The notes below the pieces were generated by a model. It did no database searches. It saw only the letters and a program-made list of their open reading frames with translations, and was not told where the DNA came from. Below, piece after piece: positions 15,079 to 22,640 of a stretch of DNA of 39,927 nucleotides (within the stretch, counting starts at the first letter, position 1; every line of letters starts with the position of its first letter). Origin of the DNA: a virus; IMG/VR virus record IMGVR_UViG_3300036770_002192, positions 1-39,927 of that record, one strand, 5' to 3'. The translations under genes were made by a program, and so were the position numbers.

Positions 15079-15518
15079 GGTTTGCCTATTTTGGTTATTA
15101 TTGGCGAAACGTCATATCGTTTCGTTACTGTGAAGTCTTGTAGACAGTTATTTACTACCGTATTAGGCCAGTAATTCAATACATATTTTGCGTTATCAAC
15201 AAGGACTAATACCACATCTTCACTATTATCGTCTTTTGCGTCAACTAAGTCAATATCTTTGATACCCAATAACAATAGCGTATAAATTATACCCAAAGCA
15301 CGTGCATATGGACAATAATTATTATCTGCCAATAACTCCCATGGATTAGGCCAATGTGGCATATCAATTGGGTGTAAGTAATAAGTTACCTGCGGGGACT
15401 GTTGCCAAAATGCGTCTATCTGTATACATTTCTCTTTTAAATCGCAAGAACTTATTTTTTCTCTGAGGTCGTGCCAAGCACGTAGTCTTGTTTGATAATC
15501 TAATACAAATACATTCAT
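15075..15518 (-). CDS. Conserved phage protein upstream of nrdA, unknown function
   Basis: A 147-residue soluble protein. The best conserved part is PHWPNPWELLADNNYCPYAR and the following ALGIIYTL, a block I recognise from environmental phages but without a function. A DVVLVLVDNAKYVLNYWP strand pattern follows. A single Cys near an alpha/beta stretch could hint at a transglutaminase or NlpC-like fold, but this is weak. The ATG at 15518 is preferred to the in-frame TTG one codon earlier. It is the first gene of the nrd operon and is separated from the divergent plus-strand gene by only 27 bases. Confidence 0.6.
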   Translation of the reverse strand: MNVFVLDYQTRLRAWHDLREKISSCDLKEKCIQIDAFWQQSPQVTYYLHPIDMPHWPNPWELLADNNYCPYARALGIIYTLLLLGIKDIDLVDAKDDNSEDVVLVLVDNAKYVLNYWPNTVVNNCLQDFTVTKRYDVSPIITKIGKP

Positions 15519-15545
15519 CAATACTACTTATCATTAAATACATGC
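15519..15545. promoter_or_regulatory. 27-base divergent control region
   Basis: This short gap separates the nrd operon's first gene (minus) from the sulfotransferase-like gene (plus). For the plus strand, ATTAAATA at 15533-15540 lies 5 bases before the ATG and no Shine-Dalgarno is present, the same layout as before four other genes here. No equally clear element is seen for the minus strand. Confidence 0.4.
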
Positions 15546-16190
15546 ATGATTAATAATGAAACCTATCTAATCAGTTTTACTGCAGGGTGCTGTGGTGTTT
15601 TCATCAAAACAATACTAGAACAAATACTGGCTCAAGATCATGTAGCATATCAAAGAGTTATAGAGTTTCCTAATTCACATGCACATGATGTATGTTTTTG
15701 GAATAATTCAGAAGGTGATTCTACTTTTTATCCTTTTATGCCTTCTAGTACAATCGATGACAAAAAAGATTATCAATCTATATTGACAACATATGATGAT
15801 AAGCCATTAACATATAGAGAACACAATGCACCAAATTGGGAATCTTTTTTCAGTATATTTCCTAATGGGAAAAATATTGTAATTACCTTTTCAGAAAACA
15901 TGACAAAGTATATGATTAATTTTGCACATCATAAACTTGGAAAAAAATATGAGTTAAACACGTATAGTACACATGTGTTTCCATTCTCTTATAAGTATCC
16001 ATTAGTAGTACCAAATGAATATAAAGATAAAGTATTTGAAATCAAACTAGAAGATATACTGTTTAATAAAGAAAAGGTATTAGGCTTGTTGTCTATTATA
16101 ACAAACAAGCCTATACCAAATTTTGTAGATAAAACTTACGATAATTATTTGAGGGCACAGCGTGAGGTGTTCCCCGAATTGTTTAATTAG
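15546..16190 (+). CDS. Putative sulfotransferase-like phage protein
   Basis: The 214-residue protein starts with a strand-loop-helix, YLISFTAGCCGVFIKTILEQ, that resembles the degenerate P-loop (PAPS-binding loop) of phage sulfotransferase-like proteins. The C-terminus (VFEIKLEDILFNKEKVLGLL onward, with a final YLRAQREVFPELF) resembles the sulfotransferase end, where a conserved strand is followed by helices. Catalytic residues cannot be fixed by eye, so the call is tentative; a kinase-like or inactive P-loop protein is possible. It is one of two plus-strand genes, its TAG overlaps the TAA of the convergent fibre gene, and its ATG has a TAAATA box 5 bases upstream. Modification of surface sugars is a reasonable guess given the neighbouring fibres. 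Confidence 0.5.
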   Translation: MINNETYLISFTAGCCGVFIKTILEQILAQDHVAYQRVIEFPNSHAHDVCFWNNSEGDSTFYPFMPSSTIDDKKDYQSILTTYDDKPLTYREHNAPNWESFFSIFPNGKNIVITFSENMTKYMINFAHHKLGKKYELNTYSTHVFPFSYKYPLVVPNEYKDKVFEIKLEDILFNKEKVLGLLSIITNKPIPNFVDKTYDNYLRAQREVFPELFN

Positions 16191-19100
16191 AATCTACCAA
16201 CTGCTACTTCAATAATACCAGTATCACCGTCAAAGTTCTGTAACGCCTTACCAATAATAGTACCTGCACGTGCTATATTGTTAGCAATTGCATGACCATT
16301 TGCGCCAGTAACCATTAGATCGCCCTTATTCACTTTACCTGCAACTTTACATGGTACACGACCTTGTAGTGCTATTTCTGCAATATGTTGACCTTCGCAT
16401 GCGGTGTTCATTGAGAATGCTGGATCAGTAGACACAACACCTGCAACACGGGTACTGTCAAATTCATCTGCTAATGTAACTTCATGTACACCACCAAATA
16501 TCAATACTGTACCTGGCTCGTATGTTGCATCAGCAACATATTTTTCTGCCAAGTCAGCGTATGTAGCGTTCCAACGTGAGCCGGCACTTAGTGTCCAATT
16601 ACCTGTTACGGTACCTGCTGTGGTATTGCCACCAGTTGTTAATGTACCTAATGTTACTGTACCTGTGCTTACCGATAAATTACCGGCAGTTACGTTACCT
16701 GTAACTGTAAGTGATGTTAATGTTCCAACACTTGTTATATTGGGTTGTGCGGCTGTTGTCACTGTGCCAGAAGTTGTTGCTGCGCCACTTAATGTTGCAG
16801 TAATTGTTCCTGCACTAAAATTACCACTTGAATCACGTGCAACAACCTTGCTTGCTGTATTTGCTGATGTAGCATCTACTGCTATAGTATTTGCTGTTCC
16901 ACCATTGAAACTTGTACCGGTTAGATAACTACCAAATGTCAATGTTTGTGTTGTATTCGCAGTGATTGTACCTGAACCACCTAATGTTATACTTGTACCA
17001 TTAACAGTTAATGATGCATTAGCAAGTCTTGCTTGTGCTAGTGTACCAGTAGAGATATTGCTTGCGTTTAATGCTGTAAGACTACTACCATTGCCGGCAA
17101 ATACACCACTGTTCGCTGTTATGTTTGCGGCTGTTATATTTCCACTAACACCTAAACTGGTTAGTGTACCAACACTTGTGACATTAGGTTGAGCCGCAGT
17201 TGTTAACGTACCAGTTAATAAACTTGCGCCAATTGTGCCACTGTTAGCATATATATTACCAGATGTTGTCGTGCCTGTAACCGCAAGTGATGTTAATGTT
17301 CCAACACTTGTAATATTTGGTTGACTTGCGGTTGTTAGTGTGCCACCTAATGTAGTTGCTACTACCCCTGTTGCACCTATGTTTCCAACGTTAGCGTTAC
17401 CAGTAATGTTTGCTGTACCTGTAGCAATCAAGTTACCTAACTTAACAGTTGGGTATGTTGCATTTGCCCAATCAATAACTGTTGTTGGTTCTGCTACAAC
17501 ACCGTCAAAGAATGTCCAGTAGTCGTTGCTTGCGTTACGTGCTATACCTGTGTGATAGTATGTGCCATTGTTATAACTTGCAACAATACCTAAGTCATAG
17601 AGGTCACCTGTATTGTTAGCACCAATATAGATCAATGGGTCACCAACAACTAGATCAGTTACATTTGAATAGTTCAGATTACCTGTTACGTTGATATTAC
17701 CTGTTACATCTAAATTACCGTTAGTAACGGTCAATGTACCTGCTGATACTTGTAATCCATTACCTGCTGTTACTTTATTAGTAGTAGTTAAATTATTTGC
17801 TGATATATTACCAGTGAATACACCTGCGGCTGCGCCTATGTTTCCAACGTTAGCGTTACCAGTTACACTCAATACACCACCTGTTACTAAATTAGCACCG
17901 GTTATGTTACCTGTAACATCTAAAGTTCCTGCAACATTGGCACCTGTACCAGTAACTACTAATACATTGGCGTTGCCGGCTGCACTGATATTGACATTTC
18001 CACCACTAGAAGGTATACTTAATGCACTTGTACCATTAGCAAGTTGTCCATTAACATTGCCTGATAAGTTACCAATGAATGTTGTTGCTGTTAAACCACC
18101 GTTTGCAATATTAGCACTAAAGCCTGAGTTTGCTGCAAGTGCGTAATTAGCACTTGAACTACCGTTAACGAATGTAGGATAATATGTACCTGTACTTTGT
18201 GCTGTTACAACACCAAAGTCACTTACGTTAGCATATGATACATTTAGATTTGCAACACGTGTTGTGCTTACTACTGCTAAAGGAGCAGTACCTGTTGTAA
18301 CATTACTTTCTAAACTACTTGCTACAACTTTACCCGCTGTATTTAAATTGCCACCTGCTACGTTTCCAGTAACAGTTAAACTTGTTAGTGTTCCTACTGA
18401 TGTAATATTTGGTTGCGCGGCTGTTGTTAACGTACCACCTACTGCATTACCTGTGACAACATTTGCGCCTATAGTACCGCTGTTTGCATAGACATTACCA
18501 GCAGTTACATTACCTGTTATTGTAGCACTTGTTAGTGTTCCTACCGATGTAATATTTGGTTGCGCGGCTGTTGTTAATGTACCTGTTAATAAACTTGCAC
18601 CAACTGTACCGCTATTTGCATAGACATTTCCAGCGGTCACATTTGCTGTTACTGCTAATGAACCTAATGTACCAACGCTTGTAATATTTGGTTGACTTGC
18701 AGTAGTTAATGAACCACCCAATGTAGTTGCTGAAATATCAGTTGCGCTAACATTTCCTGCGCTAACATTTCCACCAACTGTTAATACGTTAGTAATTGAA
18801 TTAAATGTAAGATTTGCGCTTGCGCCAAAATCATTATTATCATTATACTGTAATTGTGTGTTTGAGCCGGCTGCTTGTTGAAAGTCAACTGGACTACCGT
18901 TAGCATAGTAATAATTGTTTGTCTTAATACCGTTTGCAGATATGTTACCTACAACGTTTAAATATCCTGAAGTGAAAATACCTTCTGCGTTATCTGTAGT
19001 TTCTATACCAAATATGTTTGCTTTACCGGTGCTATTAAATGTTAGGGCAGCATTTGAATTATCTGTTAAGTCCCAAAACGTTGCATTCTCAATACTAGCG

Positions 19101-20155
19101 ATACCACCATTCTGAATGTAGAATGCATAGTTACCTACTCCGCTACCCATAGCATTACCAAGAATACCAATATTGTATCCACCGCTATGTGTATCTACTG
19201 CATATCCACGAATACCAACTGCGGCGCCGGTGTCTGCTGTGTTAGTTACAAATGCTTGACCTTGTACACCAGTTGCTTTAGTACCATTCGCTACTCTAGC
19301 GTGACCTAATAAACCTATACCGGTAACACTTGTGTTTGTACCGTCGGCAACGCCTTCACCAACTAAACCTATGTTATCACTTGCACTATTACCAACATTG
19401 TCTTGTGAACTGATTGATTTTGCATTAGCAAAGTCAACGTTGCTAGATGTTGCTCCTACATATAAACTTGTTAGTGTACCTACACTTGTTATATTTGGTT
19501 GGGCTGCATATGTCAATACACCAGTAAAATAGTTACCAGTGACTACATTTCCTAAGTTTGCATTGGCTGCTGTTAGGTTTCCACTAACATCTAAAGTACC
19601 TGACACGTTTGCGCCGGTACCGGTTACAGTTAAAATGTTAGCATTTCCTGCAACACTTACTGTTACATTACCGCTTACACCTACAATGTCTACATTACTT
19701 GTTCCATTAGCGATACTTGAAACAGCAATGTCTCCAGCAATCAATGTGCCGGTTACTGTAAGATTGCTAACAGTTAATAATTCTGTTGAGTTATTCCATG
19801 TAAAGTTTGCGCTACCGCCAAAACTTTCACTGTCATTAAATTGTACTGCTTGATTAGAACCACCAGGATTATCCAAATCCCAAGGGTTACCATTAGCATA
19901 ATAGAGATTGTCAGTCTTAATACCGGTAGTAGCAAGATTACTACCGTCAAATGTTAAATTTGCGCTTCCTGCTAATGAACCATTAGCATTGTATACGATT
20001 TGAGTATTACTTGTAGTTACTGTAGGGAAAGTTTGAGTATTACCAGTGGCGTCTTTTACGACCACCTGATCACTGGCGTTTAAAAATAGTGTTCCTTTAC
20101 CTGCGGGAGGGGTAGGTACGTTTGCTGACGATTCTTGCTTTAATATTAATGACAT
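16187..20155 (-). CDS. Long repeat-built tail fibre protein (1322 aa)
   Basis: The protein opens with a short fibre module (SSANVPTPPAGKGTLFLNAS, residues 9-28). It is then made of Gly/Asn/Thr/Val beta repeats built around QPNITSVGTLTSL-x-VTGNVTAG; I count seven QPN(I/V)TSVGTL copies. One inset (LVVGDPLIYIGANNTGDLYD onward) is related to a duplicated module in the 1809-residue fibre. The last 120 or so residues (LAEKYVADATYEPGTVLIFG to the end) form a distinct non-repetitive head that recurs at the ends of phage fibre and structural proteins. It lies at the end of the fibre locus behind two tandem late-promoter boxes. Receptor binding is inferred. Confidence 0.85.
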   Translation of the reverse strand: MSLILKQESSANVPTPPAGKGTLFLNASDQVVVKDATGNTQTFPTVTTSNTQIVYNANGSLAGSANLTFDGSNLATTGIKTDNLYYANGNPWDLDNPGGSNQAVQFNDSESFGGSANFTWNNSTELLTVSNLTVTGTLIAGDIAVSSIANGTSNVDIVGVSGNVTVSVAGNANILTVTGTGANVSGTLDVSGNLTAANANLGNVVTGNYFTGVLTYAAQPNITSVGTLTSLYVGATSSNVDFANAKSISSQDNVGNSASDNIGLVGEGVADGTNTSVTGIGLLGHARVANGTKATGVQGQAFVTNTADTGAAVGIRGYAVDTHSGGYNIGILGNAMGSGVGNYAFYIQNGGIASIENATFWDLTDNSNAALTFNSTGKANIFGIETTDNAEGIFTSGYLNVVGNISANGIKTNNYYYANGSPVDFQQAAGSNTQLQYNDNNDFGASANLTFNSITNVLTVGGNVSAGNVSATDISATTLGGSLTTASQPNITSVGTLGSLAVTANVTAGNVYANSGTVGASLLTGTLTTAAQPNITSVGTLTSATITGNVTAGNVYANSGTIGANVVTGNAVGGTLTTAAQPNITSVGTLTSLTVTGNVAGGNLNTAGKVVASSLESNVTTGTAPLAVVSTTRVANLNVSYANVSDFGVVTAQSTGTYYPTFVNGSSSANYALAANSGFSANIANGGLTATTFIGNLSGNVNGQLANGTSALSIPSSGGNVNISAAGNANVLVVTGTGANVAGTLDVTGNITGANLVTGGVLSVTGNANVGNIGAAAGVFTGNISANNLTTTNKVTAGNGLQVSAGTLTVTNGNLDVTGNINVTGNLNYSNVTDLVVGDPLIYIGANNTGDLYDLGIVASYNNGTYYHTGIARNASNDYWTFFDGVVAEPTTVIDWANATYPTVKLGNLIATGTANITGNANVGNIGATGVVATTLGGTLTTASQPNITSVGTLTSLAVTGTTTSGNIYANSGTIGASLLTGTLTTAAQPNVTSVGTLTSLGVSGNITAANITANSGVFAGNGSSLTALNASNISTGTLAQARLANASLTVNGTSITLGGSGTITANTTQTLTFGSYLTGTSFNGGTANTIAVDATSANTASKVVARDSSGNFSAGTITATLSGAATTSGTVTTAAQPNITSVGTLTSLTVTGNVTAGNLSVSTGTVTLGTLTTGGNTTAGTVTGNWTLSAGSRWNATYADLAEKYVADATYEPGTVLIFGGVHEVTLADEFDSTRVAGVVSTDPAFSMNTACEGQHIAEIALQGRVPCKVAGKVNKGDLMVTGANGHAIANNIARAGTIIGKALQNFDGDTGIIEVAVGRF
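16600..19900. repeat. Degenerate DNA repeats inside the 1322-residue fibre gene
   Basis: Imperfect 40-70 bp units encode the QPNITSVGTL modules. Two copies, near 18381-18435 and 18527-18581, are almost base-identical across about 50 bases, so copies have recently duplicated or recombined. The units are shared in weaker form with the 1809-residue fibre gene. Confidence 0.75.
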
Positions 20156-20242
20156 GTCTAATCCCTAATACAAGTATTTATCTTTTTTGAACCCATAAGT
20201 ATACATAAAAGTCTATGTATATTTATCGATTTTTACAAATAC
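20156..20242 (-). promoter_or_regulatory. Tandem late-promoter boxes and inverted repeat before the 1322-aa fibre gene
   Basis: Two GATAAATA boxes on the minus strand (20182-20175 and 20227-20220) are spaced 45 bases apart upstream of the fibre ATG at 20155. Between them lies a perfect 8-bp inverted repeat, TATACATA / TATGTATA (20200-20207 and 20214-20221), with a 6-base spacer; it overlaps the distal box. The layout suggests two stacked late promoters for this fibre gene, or a promoter plus a processing or termination hairpin for the gene before it. Confidence 0.5.
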
Positions 20243-21283
20243 TTAAACTAGGAAAGTCATTGTTCCTGCTACAGACAATAATAGTATTCCCCAAATTCCT
20301 AATGCATAATAATATGTTTTCAGACTTGTTCCAAAGTATCTGTTGCCCACCATAACACATTTATGAGTTGGGCTTAGTAAATATCCAACATAATCTACAG
20401 CAAAAAACCATAAAAAGTACTGAGGTCCAAATACTGTAGACATTAAAACTGCTAATGCTATGAATTTTCCACTGCTTCCCATAACAAAACTCGCCGCAAA
20501 TCCTATACCAGATACTATCAGCATACCTATTAAGGTTGTTACATCAATACCCAATCCTTTAATATACGCATTAATAAGTGCTTCTTGGCTCTTAAAATAG
20601 TTGCCTAATATAATGACAACTGCGACAGTCAATAATACTTCCCAATTTATATAGGACGATAGTTTTTTAATATTCCACGTTTGTGTTAGGAAAATATAAT
20701 ACAATGCAAGCAATCCAAATATTGTAAAGACATGCTTTTCACCACCTAGATAGATATATGTTCCTACAGCGACAAAGAAGGGTAATACGTTGCGCATGAC
20801 TGCGCTAATTTTAAATGGCACCGCTTCAATATTAATCTCATCTTCTTGGACTCTAAAGAAAATGTAATAGAAAATGAATAAACTTGTAACTAACAGCAAC
20901 GGCCACACCATACCCAACCAAGCAGTATATCCTAAACCAAATGTAGCCATTGGAATGATAACTGTTTTTTCTAGTGGGCTCCATAGATAATAATGGTGAG
21001 TAGACAAATAATCTACGATACCCATCTTTTGACGACCATGGTTATGTTCGCAATCTTTATGAGAAATTGTATCTAGTACGCCGGCGCTTACTGTAACTCT
21101 ACCCTCAATGGGTAATACTCCACTTATTGCGCTAATTAAAAATAATACAACACGATTACTTTTAAACGAATCCTTAATATATGAATACACCGGCATAAAG
21201 AGGCTCTTCTCTTTCGCAATGCCTGCAACTATCATAATAAAGAATACTAACCAAAGATATTCTAATCCCTTCAAATACTGCAT
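20243..21283 (-). CDS. DUF401-like multi-pass membrane transporter
   Basis: The 346-residue protein has about ten hydrophobic segments. The pattern SGVLPIEGRVTVSAGVLDTI (about 54-73), followed by a YLWSPLEK loop, matches the shape of the DUF401/TIGR00529 family (reentrant loop with proline and glycines), grouped with ion-transporter superfamily carriers. A second likely reentrant loop, FVMGSSGKFIALAVLMS with LLSPTHKCV, lies near residues 266-310. The substrate is unknown for the family. Charged or His-rich loops (SHKDCEHNHGRQK) might bind a metal. The gene is preceded by a GGAG ribosome site and sits between a conserved unknown protein and a fibre gene. A complete transporter in a phage is unusual; its role is not known. 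Confidence 0.65.
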   Translation of the reverse strand: MQYLKGLEYLWLVFFIMIVAGIAKEKSLFMPVYSYIKDSFKSNRVVLFLISAISGVLPIEGRVTVSAGVLDTISHKDCEHNHGRQKMGIVDYLSTHHYYLWSPLEKTVIIPMATFGLGYTAWLGMVWPLLLVTSLFIFYYIFFRVQEDEINIEAVPFKISAVMRNVLPFFVAVGTYIYLGGEKHVFTIFGLLALYYIFLTQTWNIKKLSSYINWEVLLTVAVVIILGNYFKSQEALINAYIKGLGIDVTTLIGMLIVSGIGFAASFVMGSSGKFIALAVLMSTVFGPQYFLWFFAVDYVGYLLSPTHKCVMVGNRYFGTSLKTYYYALGIWGILLLSVAGTMTFLV

Positions 21284-21286
21284 AAA

Positions 21287-22042
21287 TTACTTTCTCCAAA
21301 AATGAAACGGACATTTCTTTTCTTCTTTATGAAAGTGCCCTTCATATAATTTACGTAATCTAGTCCTATTTAAAATGTAACTCATACTGTTTACAAAATT
21401 ACGCTTTTTAGACCATATATCATCATGTGCGTTCTTATCACGAACAACTAGTTCTAATTCATCTTCACATAAAGGTATGATATGTGCTAAAGGTGTTCCC
21501 GCAGTTATTCTTCCACTACCATTAGGTATATTCCAATTCATTTGAATATTGATTTCTGTACTGATTGCAGGATCTAATATACCGGTCATTGCTTCAAAAT
21601 CAAAACTATCAGGATAAGGAACTGCGGTTATCAATAATTTTACACCTTTAGGAGCGATAACATGCCACGGGGTGTTCAATTTTAATACGCTAGGATGTGC
21701 CCATTTTGGTCTAGGAAGATGTTTACCAGTAGTCTTATAACTATGTGCTGAAGCAATATCTTCATTAGATTTTAATTTTACTAATTCTTTACTAGGAACT
21801 TCCCATGCATAATTGTCGCCGTCAGTTTTGAATGATATGTCATGCCACGCGGGTACGATATAACCATGATTGAATAAATCAAAAATTCCTGGACAGCGAT
21901 ATAAATGAGTCTGATCCTTATCACTTTGCTTGTAATCTGCACGAACAATGTTTACCCATTTTGGTAAACAATCTATGGGTTTTATTACGGGAACGGTGTC
22001 TGCTAGTCCGTATACATCACTATAAAATTCAATTTTGCGCAT
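21287..22042 (-). CDS. Conserved phage protein, DUF6065-like
   Basis: The 251-residue protein is beta-rich and probably barrel-like. Recognisable parts are HLYRCPGIFDLFNHGYIVPA (about 47-66), then WAHPSVLKLNTPWHVIAPKG (about 124-143), then NIQMNWNIPNGSGRITAGTP. This order resembles DUF6065, a phage and bacterial family of unknown function. The C-terminus has a Cys/His patch (HFHKEEKKCPFHF). It overlaps the upstream 2OG oxygenase gene by 14 bases and comes just before the transporter gene, so all three may act in one pathway. No catalytic residues can be assigned. Confidence 0.55.
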   Translation of the reverse strand: MRKIEFYSDVYGLADTVPVIKPIDCLPKWVNIVRADYKQSDKDQTHLYRCPGIFDLFNHGYIVPAWHDISFKTDGDNYAWEVPSKELVKLKSNEDIASAHSYKTTGKHLPRPKWAHPSVLKLNTPWHVIAPKGVKLLITAVPYPDSFDFEAMTGILDPAISTEINIQMNWNIPNGSGRITAGTPLAHIIPLCEDELELVVRDKNAHDDIWSKKRNFVNSMSYILNRTRLRKLYEGHFHKEEKKCPFHFWRK

Positions 22043-22640
22043 ATTGTTGTTCTGGTTTAGGGTTAAATCTGATATTCATTGATATGTTTATTCTATCTCT
22101 ATCGCTTGTGTTTGTCTCAACCTCATGAGGTAGCCAAGCAGGGAATACAAGTAAATCTCCATCTTGAGGAGATATAGCGATAGTGCTTGTGAAGGGTGCA
22201 AATAAATTACAACTATCTGTTATGTTATTAGGGTTATAAAATACAATGTCCCCTGTGCCTGTTGCTTGTAGATAATACACTGCAACATACTGCCATAATC
22301 TATGTTCATGAACCTTGTTCTTACTTCCCGGTTTATTGATATTAGTCCAATATGCTATCTCACTGCCCACAAATTCTTTTGTTTTATCTTTATATGTAGG
22401 GTCTAATTCTTGATAATACATTCCGGCTTCGCTAACAACTTGTTGTATCTCTTTCATTAACCAGTCAATGTTGTTATACTTGTAATAAGTTCTCCAGCAC
22501 CCCGGATTAGTAAACATCATAGTATTTGGATTTTTACGTTGGTCCTCATATGCTTGGTTGATTAAGTCTTGTCTTTGTTCAGGTGTACCGATGTTTACTT
22601 GAAATACATCCCCTGTTAACACTAAAAATCTTTTAATCAT
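22029..22640 (-). CDS. 2-oxoglutarate/Fe(II)-dependent oxygenase-like protein
   Basis: The 203-residue protein resembles phage double-stranded beta-helix oxygenases. A metal-binding block, KVHEHRLWQYVAVYYLQ, is followed by GDIVFYNP. The closing block GDLLVFPAWLPHEVETN, with its metal His, precedes RINISMNI, where the Arg would bind 2-oxoglutarate. I chose the ATG at 22640, which overlaps the upstream stop in an ATGA junction, rather than an in-frame ATG at 22676. Substrates of such phage enzymes are mostly unknown; protein, nucleotide or sugar hydroxylation are all possible. Its coupling to the U32-methyltransferase fusion suggests a shared modification route. Confidence 0.7.
   Translation of the reverse strand: MIKRFLVLTGDVFQVNIGTPEQRQDLINQAYEDQRKNPNTMMFTNPGCWRTYYKYNNIDWLMKEIQQVVSEAGMYYQELDPTYKDKTKEFVGSEIAYWTNINKPGSKNKVHEHRLWQYVAVYYLQATGTGDIVFYNPNNITDSCNLFAPFTSTIAISPQDGDLLVFPAWLPHEVETNTSDRDRINISMNIRFNPKPEQQYAQN

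Noticed and set aside
16404-19853. Several plus-strand open frames of 60-174 codons opposite the 1322-residue fibre gene
   Set aside because: They are mirror frames of the Val/Thr/Asn-rich repeats, rich in Pro, Leu and Val. They have no ribosome sites or family motifs.
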